Positions 15,109-23,123 of a stretch of DNA of 64,000 nt are shown in pieces (within the stretch, counting starts at the first letter, position 1; the number at the start of each line of letters is the position of its first letter). A program made the translations under genes and the position numbers. Origin of the DNA: Actinomadura barringtoniae (GTDB lineage Bacteria > Actinomycetota > Actinomycetes > Streptosporangiales > Streptosporangiaceae). The notes beneath the pieces are model-generated. The model saw only the letters and a program-made list of their open reading frames with translations. It ran no database searches and had not been told where the DNA came from. Location of the stretch: assembly GCF_017573505.1 (NCBI RefSeq), contig NZ_JAGEOJ010000007.1, forward strand, positions 1-64,000, written 5' to 3'.

Positions 15109-16778
15109 GCCGGATCCGCCTCCCGTTCCACCAGACCCGCATCCCGACCGGCCTGGCCGGTCCCCCGGCCCGCCTGACCCGCCTGGTCCGCCTGACCCGC
15201 CTCCCGATCCCAGGTCGCCTGGGTGATGCCCGCCTCGCCCTCGGCGCGCAACCGGTACTTGGCGACCTTGTCGGTGGGCGTACGGGGGAGGCCGTCGACG
15301 AACTCCACGTACCGCGGGACCATCGACCGCGGCAGGCGCTCCTGGCAGAAGGCCACCAGTTCCTCGGGCGCCAGACCCGCGCCGGGCTGAAGCACGACCG
15401 ACAGCTTGATGTCCTCGTCCTCGAGCTCGGAGGGAACGCCGATGGCCGCGCTCTCCAGCACCGATGGGTGCAAGTTGACCTCACATTCGAGATCGAACGC
15501 GGAGATGTTCTCGCCGCGCCGCCGGATGGCGTCCTTCATGCGGTCCAGGAAGTAGAAATATCCGTCGTCATCGCGCCATACCCGGTCACCGGTGTGGAAC
15601 CACATGTTCCGGAAGCATTCGACCGTCGCCTCGGGAGTGCCGTAGTAGCCGGTCGTGATCACGAACGGCTGCTTGGGCCGCAGCACGAGCTCGCCGGGCT
15701 CGCCGTCGCCGACCTCGCGATCCCATTCGTCCACCACGGCCACCTCGAAGCGCTCCTCGTGCGCGGTGCCGCAGGAGCCGAGCCGCCATTCGCCGTACGG
15801 GCTGGCGGTGGCGATGCCCGCCTCGGTGCTGGTGTAGGTCTCCGCCGAACGCACCCCGAACCGTTCCCGCAACGGCTCGTCGAGGACCGACTTGCCCATG
15901 TAGAACGTCTCCAGCGGATGATCCTTGTCGTGCGGTGTGGGCGGCTGGTTCAGCAGGATCGGGATCATCGAGAACACGCTCATGCACACCTGCGCGTCGA
16001 AGCGGCGCACATCGTCCCAGAACCGCGACGCGCTGAACCGTTCGACGACGGCGATCGCCCCGCCGCCCAGCAGCGCCGACATCATGCCGTCCCACAGCCC
16101 GGCCGCGTGGAACAGCGGCAGCGGGCAGTAGATCGTCTTGCCCCAGCGGTCGAGGAAGTCGAGCGAGTCCAGCGCGCAGGTCAGCGCCAGCCCGTGCGGG
16201 ACCATCGCACCCTTGGAAGGCCCGGTCGTCCCCGACGTGTACATGATCGCCTGCAGGTCCGCGAACCCGACCTCGACCGTCAGCGCCTCGTCCCCGTGGT
16301 CGAGCAGCGCGGACATCGCCATCGCCGACCGGCCCAGCAGATGCAGCGGAACGCCGTCGGGCCCGCCGGTCCGTACGATCACCCGGCCGAGCCCGGGCAG
16401 GCGCTGCATCACCTCGGGCAGCCGTTCGGCGTACGGCCCGTCGACGATCAGCGTCGTGCTGTCAGAGCTGTCCAGCACGTGCCGGAGCAGCTCGCCGCGA
16501 TAGTCCACGTTGATCGGCACGGCGACCGCGCCGAGCCGCGCCAGCGCGAAGATCAGGTAGACGATGTCGGGGCAGTTGGGGAGCATCACCGCGACGTGGT
16601 CACCGGGAGCGACGCCGGTCTCGGCCAGGCCGCGGGCCATCCGGTCGGCCATCGCGTCCACCTCGCCGTAGGTGATGTCGCCGTCCCGGAACTTCAGAAA
16701 GGTCATCGCCCGATGGGTTTCGGCCCGCGCCCGGAGAACGTCGCCCAGGACGAAGCTCTCCAGCGTCTCCTTGCGCAT
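15105..16778 (-). CDS. acyl-CoA synthetase (AMP-forming ligase)
   Basis: A 557-residue ANL-superfamily ligase. The P-loop-like A3 motif is YTSGTTGPSKGAMVPH; A5 is AETYTSTEAG; A7/A8 include WFHTGDRVWRDDDGYFYFLD and RRRGENISAFDLE; the A10 lysine region is PRTPTDKVAKYRLR. It would activate a free acid to acyl-CoA and feed the downstream dehydrogenases and hydratase. The start at 16778 uses a GGAGG site; the longer reading is unlikely. A tail of about 30 Gln/Ala/Gly/Arg-rich residues (QADQAGQAGRGTGQAGRDAG) follows the normal C-terminus. It is first gene of the operon, with a LysR gene upstream. Confidence 0.88.
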   Translation of the reverse strand: MRKETLESFVLGDVLRARAETHRAMTFLKFRDGDITYGEVDAMADRMARGLAETGVAPGDHVAVMLPNCPDIVYLIFALARLGAVAVPINVDYRGELLRHVLDSSDSTTLIVDGPYAERLPEVMQRLPGLGRVIVRTGGPDGVPLHLLGRSAMAMSALLDHGDEALTVEVGFADLQAIMYTSGTTGPSKGAMVPHGLALTCALDSLDFLDRWGKTIYCPLPLFHAAGLWDGMMSALLGGGAIAVVERFSASRFWDDVRRFDAQVCMSVFSMIPILLNQPPTPHDKDHPLETFYMGKSVLDEPLRERFGVRSAETYTSTEAGIATASPYGEWRLGSCGTAHEERFEVAVVDEWDREVGDGEPGELVLRPKQPFVITTGYYGTPEATVECFRNMWFHTGDRVWRDDDGYFYFLDRMKDAIRRRGENISAFDLECEVNLHPSVLESAAIGVPSELEDEDIKLSVVLQPGAGLAPEELVAFCQERLPRSMVPRYVEFVDGLPRTPTDKVAKYRLRAEGEAGITQATWDREAGQADQAGQAGRGTGQAGRDAGLVEREADPA

Positions 16779-17052
16779 CCATACCTCCGCGGTGGCTCCG
16801 GCGTGGCGTCCGATTACAGGCAAGACAGAACGCCCATATCGGAACACACCAGAAGAGACTGATCAATACCGGACACGGCCCCGCCACCGCCCCCAGCGAC
16901 GCCCCTCGCCACATCGCCCCAGGTCACAGGCCCCAGAAAACCGCAGCCCTCAATCCCGCCACCGTTCTGTACGGCAACAGCCACGGAGAAGTCCACGTTT
17001 TGGACACCGATTCGATCGGCGTGCGGGTGGAGTTCAGCTGTCGGAGATGAGC

Positions 17053-17931
17053 TCAGGTTTGAGGGTGTTGGGGGGTGGTGGCTTGGGTTAGGGCTCTGAG
17101 GACTGCGGTTACGGCTGGGGGGTCGGGTGGGTCGCCGTAGGTGGCGGCTCGGATCTGGCGGCGGTGGGCGGCCAGTTCGGTGGTGTGGATGTCGGGGTGG
17201 CGGTGGGCTTGCAGGGCGTAGCCGGGGAGGGTGGCCACGCCTACGCCGGCGGCTACCAGGGATTGGACGACGACCATGTCGTCGCTGTAGGAGGCGATGC
17301 GGGGGGTGAAGCCCTCGTGGCGGCAGATGGCGTTCAGCTCCTCTAGGCAGCGGGCGCAACCGCCGATCCAGGCGGAGTCGTGATGGTTCGCGAGGCTGTC
17401 GTCAGGTTGCAGGCTGAGGAGATAGATCGAGTCGGTGCCCAGGTGGAGGAAGCGTCCTTCTTCTTCGATCGGGGCGTCGGCGTAGCGGAAGACCAGGGCC
17501 ACGTCGATTTCGCCGTGGCGCAGCATTTGCAGGGCCTCGACCGGGTGGCGCTCGTAGAGGGCCAGTTGGAGACCGGGGTGCGACTGGGCCAGGGCCGCTG
17601 CGGCTTTGGGGACGATCGTGCTCAGGGTGGAGGCGTTGGCTGCGAGGCGGACCAGGCCGGATTGCAGGCCCACTTGGGTGGCCAGCTCATTGGTCGCCGC
17701 GTCGACTCTTCCGAGGATCTCGGCGGCGCGGTTGGCTAGCAGCTGACCTTCGGGGGTCAGGCGGATTCCGCGGCCGATGCGCTGGATGAGTTTGACACTG
17801 GTGGCGGCCTCCAGACGTGAGAGGTGGTGGCTCACCGAAGACTGGGAGTAGTGGAGGTCTTTTGCCGCCTCGGTCACCGAACCGTGCCGGGCCACGGCGG
17901 CCAAGACCTTGAGGTGGACCAGATTGAGCAT
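17053..17931 (-). CDS. LysR-family transcriptional regulator
   Basis: A 292-residue one-component regulator. The N-terminal winged HTH reads HLKVLAAVARHGSVTEAAKD and SQSSVSHHLSRLEAAT; the periplasmic-binding-like effector domain follows, with EIDVALVFRY and VAAGVGVATLPGYAL. It lies 274 bp upstream of the acyl-CoA operon on the same strand and divergent to the RibD-like gene at 18029, so it could control either. A short dyad at 17933-17949 next to its start codon is a candidate autoregulatory site. There is no strong ribosome site, so leaderless translation is possible. Confidence 0.88.
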   Translation of the reverse strand: MLNLVHLKVLAAVARHGSVTEAAKDLHYSQSSVSHHLSRLEAATSVKLIQRIGRGIRLTPEGQLLANRAAEILGRVDAATNELATQVGLQSGLVRLAANASTLSTIVPKAAAALAQSHPGLQLALYERHPVEALQMLRHGEIDVALVFRYADAPIEEEGRFLHLGTDSIYLLSLQPDDSLANHHDSAWIGGCARCLEELNAICRHEGFTPRIASYSDDMVVVQSLVAAGVGVATLPGYALQAHRHPDIHTTELAAHRRQIRAATYGDPPDPPAVTAVLRALTQATTPQHPQT

Positions 17932-17932
17932 T

Positions 17933-17949
17933 CATCGAGGATATCGATG
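17933..17949. promoter_or_regulatory. candidate LysR operator
   Basis: Inverted repeat CATCGA-GGATA-TCGATG directly before the LysR start codon, in the divergent region shared with the reductase gene. The arms are perfect but only 6 bp long, so this is tentative. Confidence 0.35.
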
Positions 17950-18028
17950 GGTGTATTGGAAATCTGCCATTAGACGTCATGTCCATGGTCGTTCATGCTG
18001 GTGCGAAGCCCACCGCGAGGAGGACGAC

Positions 18029-18631
18029 ATGAAGGTGACCTGCGATCTCTCGATATCGGCCGACGGGTACTCGGCCGGGCTCAACCAGACCGAGGAACGG
18101 CCGTTCGGCGACGACGGCGGCGACGGGTGGGGCGACAAGCTCCACGCCTGGATGGAAGATCCGGAAGAGGCTCGGCTTCAGCTCGAATGGCTGGCGGAGT
18201 CCAAGGCGTTCATCATGGGGCGCAACATGTTCGGCCCGGTGCGCGGCGAGTGGGACCGGCAGTGGAAAGGCTGGTGGGGGGACAATCCGCCGTACCACGG
18301 GCCGGTCTTCGTGCTCACGCATTACCCGCGCGAGCCGCAGCCCATGGAGGGCGGGACGACGTTCCATTTCGTGACCGATGGAATCAAGGCCGCTTTCGAG
18401 CGGGCGCGAGAGGCCGCCGGGGACGGCAATATCTCCATTCACGGTGGAGCCACGACCATCAATCAATACCTCGCGGCGGGGCTGATCGATGAAGTGCGGC
18501 TGCGCGTCATGCCGTTCACGCTCGGCGCCGGTACGCGGCTGTTCGACGGCGTTCCAGGCCTGAACCTCGAGCAGGTGGAGTCGCGCGCGGCCGGTCCGAT
18601 CACGCACCTGACCTATCGCGTACTGCACTGA
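18029..18631 (+). CDS. RibD C-terminal-like (dihydrofolate reductase fold) protein
   Basis: A 200-residue dihydrofolate-reductase-superfamily protein. Features: CDLSISADGYSAG, ESKAFIMGRNMFGP, PVFVLTHYPREPQ and ISIHGGATTINQYLAAGLID with the final RVMPFTLGAGTRLFDG. The family is widespread in actinobacteria and mostly uncharacterised; it probably binds NADPH or a flavin-like cofactor, and the substrate is unknown. ATG 18029 follows GAGGAGGACGAC. It is probably cotranscribed with the cupin gene 14 bp downstream. Two paralogues occur in this window (51335-51865 and 61920-62513). Confidence 0.8.
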   Translation: MKVTCDLSISADGYSAGLNQTEERPFGDDGGDGWGDKLHAWMEDPEEARLQLEWLAESKAFIMGRNMFGPVRGEWDRQWKGWWGDNPPYHGPVFVLTHYPREPQPMEGGTTFHFVTDGIKAAFERAREAAGDGNISIHGGATTINQYLAAGLIDEVRLRVMPFTLGAGTRLFDGVPGLNLEQVESRAAGPITHLTYRVLH

Positions 18632-18645
18632 GAGGGGTGGTCACC

Positions 18646-19215
18646 GTGGATGGCGCGCTGCAGGCCTTCATCGACGACGTGGAGTCGGTCGTCGGCAGTA
18701 CAGAGGACGAGCACGAGATCACCAAGCGGGTCGCGGAGTTGTTGTCCGCCCTTTTGGGGAGCGATTATCGGCTCCCAGACGAGTTGACGCGGCCATCGGA
18801 CGAGCACCATGTCAATTACCCGCTCTACATCGCTCCCGGCAGCGGCTGGTCATTGGCCGCCGTTGTGTGGAACGTGGGGCAGCGGACGCCGGTGCACGGG
18901 CACGAGACGTGGGGCGTGGCCGGCATTTATTCGGGGGCCGAACGGGAGTTCCGCTACGCCAAACCGATGGCCGGGGAATCGGGGAGGCCGCTCACACGGG
19001 TTGGTGAGAATGTGTGGGAGCCCGGGCAGGTCACCGTGTGCTGCACGACCGATGACGACGTTCACAGCGTCGCGGCCGTCGGCGATGTGCCGACCGTCGG
19101 GATTCACGTTTATGGAGCCGACATCGGTGCCATTGATCGGCGATCGTACGACCCGGAGACCGGCGCGGTGCGCTGGTTCGTCTCCGGGTGGAACACCCCG
19201 GCAGCAGCCGGCTAG
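18646..19215 (+). CDS. cupin protein, cysteine-dioxygenase-like
   Basis: A 189-residue double-stranded beta-helix protein. The metal motif is TPVHGHETWGVAGIYSGAER (His-x-His plus Glu/Tyr), and a distal His is in DDVHSVAAVGD. The arrangement matches predicted metal-dependent cupins related to cysteine dioxygenase, non-haem iron enzymes acting on small thiols or carboxylates. The GTG at 18646 has GAGAGG at good distance; GTG 18637 is an alternative. It follows the RibD-like gene closely, suggesting one transcript, ended by the hairpin at 19274-19313. Confidence 0.75.
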   Translation: MDGALQAFIDDVESVVGSTEDEHEITKRVAELLSALLGSDYRLPDELTRPSDEHHVNYPLYIAPGSGWSLAAVVWNVGQRTPVHGHETWGVAGIYSGAEREFRYAKPMAGESGRPLTRVGENVWEPGQVTVCCTTDDDVHSVAAVGDVPTVGIHVYGADIGAIDRRSYDPETGAVRWFVSGWNTPAAAG

Positions 19216-19273
19216 GACGTCTGCGGCTGCTAGGCGGGCGGTATACGGGCGATATACGAGCGGCATACGCAGA

Positions 19274-19313
19274 ACGGCGATGGCCCCGGGCGAGTACCCG
19301 GAACCATCGCCGT
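19274..19313. terminator. bidirectional terminator
   Basis: Stem ACGGCGATGG with CCATCGCCGT, plus an inner CCGGG/CCCGG stem, lies between the converging cupin and peptidase genes. Confidence 0.7.
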
Positions 19314-19354
19314 CCTGACCGACTCGCTCCTGAGGAAGCGAGAGCCAGGGCCGG

Positions 19355-20224
19355 TCAGCGGCGCAGGTATTCCTCCCAGGTGCGGATGGTCACCTTGGGG
19401 CCGTCGTCCTTGCCGCGGTTGGCGAGACCGTTCTTGCCCAGGTAGTAGTCACCCACCTGGTGCTGAGCCTGGCCGGACAGGTCGGTGTCGTTGATGGCGG
19501 TGGCGTGGATGTGCCACGGCCAGTCACCCTGCTTGGGGTTGCGCACCCAGGCCGCGAAACCGACGGTACGGAGCGCCCGGGCCACCTTGGTACGGGTGGC
19601 GGCGTTCATCCCCTTCACCGAGATGTCGACGACGCCCCCGCCGTCGTGGGTGCCTGCGGAGGTGGGGTCACCGCCGGGGTTGTACGAACCCTGCTGCAGA
19701 ACGAGCTTGCGGCCGCCGAGCACCTTCCTCGCCGCGGCCAGCATCTTCTGGGTACGGGTGTTGATGACGAACTTGCCCGTGTGAACGCGAGCGCCGGGGC
19801 CGATGCTGTGGGTCACCTTGAAGCGGCCGGTGCCGAGCTTGGTCAGCGAGGCCTTGCCCGGCAGGCCACTGGCAGCCAGGCCCTTGTAACCGAGCGACTT
19901 CTGGTACTTGGCGAACGCGGTGATCGTCGTACTGCCGAAGTAGCCGTCCACCCACTTGGCCGCGAGCAGGTGCTTGTCGCGCAGCGCCTGCTCGACCAGG
20001 AGCACGCTGGCCTTGGCACCCGGCGTCAGCTTGGTGTCGGCCCGACGCGGGTCGATCTGGGCCGCCTTGACGGTCGCTTCCATGTTCACGCTCGGAAGAG
20101 GCTTGGCCGCCTCGGCCGCCGCCGTCGGCGCGGCCGAATGCTCGGACGCCGCGGCCAGTCCGGTCAGGGAAGCGATCAGGCCAGCGCCCACGAGGGCGGT
20201 GGCATATATGGGGAGCTGCTTCAT
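19355..20224 (-). CDS. secreted peptidoglycan-binding / M15-like peptidase
   Basis: A 289-residue exported protein. Signal peptide MKQLPIYATALVGAGLIASL ends near AAASEHSAA. A peptidoglycan-binding-like domain covers about 75-140 (VDGYFGSTTITAFAKYQKSL). The C-terminal zinc domain has SAGTHDGGGVVDIS and GDWPWHIHA, giving the His-Asp-His set expected of M15 (VanX/D-Ala-D-Ala carboxypeptidase) folds. It likely trims cell-wall peptides outside the membrane. GGAGAAACG precedes the chosen ATG. The gene is monocistronic and ends at the bidirectional hairpin. Confidence 0.8.
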   Translation of the reverse strand: MKQLPIYATALVGAGLIASLTGLAAASEHSAAPTAAAEAAKPLPSVNMEATVKAAQIDPRRADTKLTPGAKASVLLVEQALRDKHLLAAKWVDGYFGSTTITAFAKYQKSLGYKGLAASGLPGKASLTKLGTGRFKVTHSIGPGARVHTGKFVINTRTQKMLAAARKVLGGRKLVLQQGSYNPGGDPTSAGTHDGGGVVDISVKGMNAATRTKVARALRTVGFAAWVRNPKQGDWPWHIHATAINDTDLSGQAQHQVGDYYLGKNGLANRGKDDGPKVTIRTWEEYLRR

Positions 20225-20602
20225 CGTTTCTCCGGGTCGAAGGAACTTGAGGGCGATGCCCACAGCGAGTTCATCTGATCGATGATCGCTACGCAAGAAG
20301 ATCGACCATTGTCCAGGCAGGTCCGGACGAATCGGGGAGACGTCCGGCCGGTTTCGGATAATTCCGCAGGCTGACGGCCTGCGAAGACGCCCACGGACGT
20401 GTCGTGGGTCTCATCATGTGGGCGCGCCGCCAGAGCGCGCCGCTATGGCGTGGTCGGGCGCGCTATGGCGTGGTCGGGCGCGCTACGGCATGGTCGGGCG
20501 CGCTGTGGCATGGTCGGGCGCGCTGTGGCATGGTCGGGCGCGCTGTGGCATGGTCGGGCGCGCTGTGGCATGGTCGGGCGCGCTGTGGCATGGTCCGCCG
20601 CG
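20225..20602. other. intergenic region, mostly minisatellite
   Basis: About 378 bases with no supported gene. The left part is the peptidase promoter region, with a small hairpin CGCAGGC-TGACG-GCCTGCG at 20365-20383. The right part is the 20-bp tandem array. ORFs through the array read similarly in several frames and are not genes. Confidence 0.7.
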
Positions 20603-20620
20603 CTACGGCGTGGCTCGGCG
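20441..20620. repeat. 20-bp minisatellite, nine units
   Basis: Nine head-to-tail 20-bp units of CGCTGTGGCATGGTCGGGCG or close variants start at 20441 and recur exactly every 20 bases. The inner five units are identical or nearly so; the outer ones diverge. The last unit contains the stop codon of the AlkD-like gene (20603-20605). There are no spacers, so this is not a CRISPR array. Confidence 0.95.
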
Positions 20621-21274
20621 GCTCACGATCTCGGTGATCCAGGTGGGCGCGAACGGGGAGGTGCAGCCCGGCGAGGTCGGATAGTCCTTGAGCACCTGCA
20701 GCCGTTCGCCGATGTCGATCGCGCGGGCGCGGTGCTCGGGATGGTCGATCCCGATCTGGGCCAGGCAGGCGTTCATCGCCCATTGGAGGCGGTCGGGCGC
20801 GTCCTTCATCTTGGCCTCGATGACGTCGAGGAGCCCGGCGAGGTCGAGACCGTCGGGCTTCTTCGCGACGCGTTCGGTCGTCAGCGCCCACCCGGCACTC
20901 GCGACCACCGGGTCCGGGTCGGCGGTCCAGGCGAGGCGCAGGTCTTCGGCGCTCGGGTTCTTCTTCACCACGTAGTTCACGAGCCAGTCGTGCACCTTGG
21001 GCGCGCGGGCCTGGCGCAGCATGGCGTCCAGCTCGTCGCGGTCGAACGCCTTGGGACGGCAGATCAGGAGCGCCAGCAGTCTGGCGGCCGTGTCGCCGGT
21101 GTCCCAGAGTTGGCGCGCGAGTTCTTGCTGGGTCTTCAGCCGCTTCGCGATCGCGCGCAGCTTGCTGAGGTTCACGCCGTGGTCGTCGCCGTGCCGCTCG
21201 TTCACCGCGCGCGCCTTGGGGTCCTCGAGCGCGGCCAGCTCAGCCATCACCTCGGCCGGCGTCGTCTCGGACAC
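20603..21274 (-). CDS. DNA alkylation repair protein (AlkD-like)
   Basis: A 223-residue all-helical HEAT-like protein with AlkD-family features: NLSKLRAIAKRLKTQQELAR, LWDTGDTAARLLALLI, VHDWLVNYVVKKNPS and WTADPDPVVASAGWALTTER. AlkD enzymes excise N3/N7-alkylated purines by base capture. The GTG at 21274 has GGGAGG 5 nt upstream and fits the family N-terminus better than the longer reading. The last residues (SRRATP) are encoded by the edge of the 20-bp minisatellite, so the C-terminus may vary between strains. It lies 46 bp after the DUF1707 gene on the same strand. Confidence 0.8.
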   Translation of the reverse strand: MSETTPAEVMAELAALEDPKARAVNERHGDDHGVNLSKLRAIAKRLKTQQELARQLWDTGDTAARLLALLICRPKAFDRDELDAMLRQARAPKVHDWLVNYVVKKNPSAEDLRLAWTADPDPVVASAGWALTTERVAKKPDGLDLAGLLDVIEAKMKDAPDRLQWAMNACLAQIGIDHPEHRARAIDIGERLQVLKDYPTSPGCTSPFAPTWITEIVSRRATP

Positions 21275-21320
21275 CTCAACCTCCCGACCGTCCTCCCGAC
21301 CGTCACCTGGGACGTCCAAC

Positions 21321-21941
21321 CTACCGGCGTGGGCGCTGCCAGTTTGCGGTGATCTTGCCGTGGCGCATCTTGCCTGCCAGGCGGACGTGGAGGGTCTCGG
21401 GGGTGGCGTCTTCCGCGTTCCGGTTGATCTCCAGCCGGCTGTGGCGCGTGGAGAGGTCGTTGGCGTCCAGCGTCATGCCTGGCGCCAGGAGCAGCTGTAC
21501 GTTGCCGCCGCCGACTCGCAGGTCGATGAGCAGTTCGGGCGCGGCCTGGATCGCGGTGGTCAGGTCCAGCAGGACGTCGCACCAGGCGGTACGGACGGCC
21601 AGGCGGTGCGGGAGCACCCATCGGCCCTCGCGGCGTACGACGCCGTGCTTCTCCTTGATGGTGAGGCGCTCGGCCGGTGGCGTGGCAGGGAACGAAGTGA
21701 GGGCGTGCGCCCCCGGGATGACGGCCCGTGCCCCCGAGGCGAGGGCGTGCGTTCCGATCAGGTCGGTGGTCAGCGGGGTCAGGGCGTCGAGGGTACGGGC
21801 GGTCAGCGCGGCGTCCAGCCGTTCGTCGAACTCGGCCTGGTCGAGGCGGCCGTCGGCGATGGCGGCGTGCAGCAGTTCGATGGCGCGGTCGCGGTCCGCG
21901 TCGGAGGCGCGCAGCGCGGGTGAGCCCGGTGACGTGGTCAT
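21321..21941 (-). CDS. DUF1707 SHOCT-like domain protein
   Basis: A 206-residue protein. The N-terminal DUF1707 motif is LRASDADRDRAIELLHAAIA then GRLDQAEFDERLDAALTART. The rest is a beta-rich region (LLIDLRVGGGNVQLLLAPGM). There are no transmembrane segments. DUF1707 proteins are common in actinobacteria, probably oligomerisation or membrane-associated adaptors. The ATG overlaps the preceding gene stop by 4 bp, so it is translationally coupled in the DUF2089 operon. Confidence 0.85.
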   Translation of the reverse strand: MTTSPGSPALRASDADRDRAIELLHAAIADGRLDQAEFDERLDAALTARTLDALTPLTTDLIGTHALASGARAVIPGAHALTSFPATPPAERLTIKEKHGVVRREGRWVLPHRLAVRTAWCDVLLDLTTAIQAAPELLIDLRVGGGNVQLLLAPGMTLDANDLSTRHSRLEINRNAEDATPETLHVRLAGKMRHGKITANWQRPRR

Positions 21942-22369
21942 TCGCAGAACACCCGCACCTTGCTGCCGGGGTCGTCGACGTCGACGATGACGTCGCCGAG
22001 CTGGTCGATGATCTCCTCGAGGTCCTGCGGCTTGAGCTCGGCGAGGTCGAGCGGCACACCCGACTTCTCGAGCTCTGTGTTGATCTTGGTGAGCGCGAGA
22101 GGGGGGATGAGGCTGGTGAGCCGGACGCCGGCGCGGAGCAGCTGGAGCGGGACGCGGATGTTGATCCGGCCCGGCCCTTCGCCGGTGGCCTCCTCGTCCC
22201 AGCTCACCAGTACGCGCAGGTACTTGGGCCGGGCGTTCTTGCGGGTGTCCACCGCCGGCGGCGGCTCGGGCTCGGCTCGTTCGAGAGCGCTGATCAGCCG
22301 CTCGGCCTCATCCGCGGTGATCTTGCCGTCGGACAGCATCTGCAGGATCTGGCGGCGCTGCTCGTTCAT
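21938..22369 (-). CDS. SHOCT-like domain protein (DUF2089 operon)
   Basis: A 143-residue protein beginning MNEQRRQILQMLSDGKITAD then EAERLISAL, a short helical SHOCT-like module seen in bacitracin-response (YvlB/LiaX-like) proteins. The C-terminal part is LRVLVSWDEEATGEGPGRIN and IIDQLGDVIVDVDD. It probably works with its operon neighbours in envelope-stress sensing; this is inferred from the set of genes. Confidence 0.75.
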   Translation of the reverse strand: MNEQRRQILQMLSDGKITADEAERLISALERAEPEPPPAVDTRKNARPKYLRVLVSWDEEATGEGPGRINIRVPLQLLRAGVRLTSLIPPLALTKINTELEKSGVPLDLAELKPQDLEEIIDQLGDVIVDVDDPGSKVRVFCE

Positions 22370-22388
22370 CGCTGCTCTTTCCTTTGAC

Positions 22389-22649
22389 TCATCTGACGCT
22401 TACCAGCAGGGCCGTCCGGCCCTCCTCGTACTCGAAGCGGGTGCCGGGAAGCGCCCACAGCAGCCGCCCGGCGCCGCGCAGCGCGCCCAGCGGGCTGACC
22501 TTGAAGATCAGGCACGCGACCAGTCCGCCCGCCACGGCGACCAGGAGGAGCGGTGACAGGATCAGCGCGACCGGCACGACGGGGATGTACAGCCGAAGCC
22601 GGCGGCCACTGCTACCGCGGTGGCGTACGGTCACCAGCTGCGGAATCAT
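22389..22649 (-). CDS. small single-pass membrane protein
   Basis: An 86-residue protein with one long hydrophobic segment (VPVALILSPLLLVAVAGGLV) after a basic N-terminus, and a short cytoplasmic tail. No named family. It lies between the DUF2089 and SHOCT genes and overlaps the DUF2089 stop by 1 bp, suggesting a membrane anchor or partner for them. Confidence 0.7.
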   Translation of the reverse strand: MIPQLVTVRHRGSSGRRLRLYIPVVPVALILSPLLLVAVAGGLVACLIFKVSPLGALRGAGRLLWALPGTRFEYEEGRTALLVSVR

Positions 22650-23044
22650 CAGGATCTCTCCAGCTCGGCCAGCGCGTCCTCGACGCTGATCTCTCCGCGT
22701 TGCAGGCGTTCGACGACCTCGGCGCCGGTGGTCGCGGGCGGTTCGGGGTCGACGTCGACGAAGTCGAGGGACGCGGAGATCCGGTTCAGCCGGGACTTGA
22801 TCGTCGGGTAGCTGACCCCGAAGATCCGCTCCATCTCCTTGATCGAGCCGTGCGCCCGTACGAACGCGGCGACGAACACCTGGTCGTTGACGCTGAGCTG
22901 AGCCAGCTGCGGCGGCTCGAACTGCCCCTCGACCACGACGCCGCTGCCACTGCCGCCGCCGGTCAGGCGGACCCGCTCGACCACGAACGGACGGCCCTGC
23001 GTCAGGTCGGTCAGTTCCTGCCAGTCCACCCTCGGTCCCCTCAC
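22649..23044 (-). CDS. DUF2089 family protein, putative HTH regulator
   Basis: A 131-residue protein. The middle matches a sigma-region-4-like HTH: LSVNDQVFVAAFVRAHGSIK then MERIFGVSYPTIKSRLNRIS. The C-terminus VVERLQRGEISVEDALAELE is the SHOCT-like helix pair also seen in the next-but-one gene. DUF2089 proteins are thought to be regulators of the operon they head. A promoter at 23071-23099 with two 18-bp direct repeats lies immediately upstream, so autoregulation is likely (inference). Confidence 0.85.
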   Translation of the reverse strand: MRGPRVDWQELTDLTQGRPFVVERVRLTGGGSGSGVVVEGQFEPPQLAQLSVNDQVFVAAFVRAHGSIKEMERIFGVSYPTIKSRLNRISASLDFVDVDPEPPATTGAEVVERLQRGEISVEDALAELERS

Positions 23045-23070
23045 GCTCTCGACAACGTGCGCATAGTTCA

Positions 23071-23099
23071 GTTGTATCTTGACTTTCTTAAGGTATCAA
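23071..23099 (-). promoter_or_regulatory. promoter of the DUF2089 operon
   Basis: On the minus strand, TTGATA (-35, 23099-23094) and TACAAC (-10, 23076-23071) are 17 bp apart, placing the start about 20 nt before the DUF2089 ATG. One direct repeat lies between the two boxes and the other just upstream of -35. Confidence 0.55.
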
Positions 23100-23123
23100 C
23101 TCAGATATCTTGATTTTCTTAAG
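23075..23123. repeat. paired 18-bp direct repeats (operator-like)
   Basis: TATCTTGACTTTCTTAAG (23075-23092) and TATCTTGATTTTCTTAAG (23106-23123) differ at one base. They are 31 bp apart start to start, close to three helical turns, so both would face the same side of the DNA. Confidence 0.75.

Noticed and set aside
16814-17052. Minus-strand ORF tail between the ligase and LysR genes
   Set aside because: Pro/His-rich shadow of the LysR gene with no start or ribosome site of its own; the gap seems to be promoter only.
20441-20620. Possible CRISPR array
   Set aside because: Units abut without spacers and there are no cas genes nearby.
20399-20684. ORFs with HGRARCGMVGRAVAW-type repeats
   Set aside because: They arise because a 20-bp array is open in several frames; no start site or homology.
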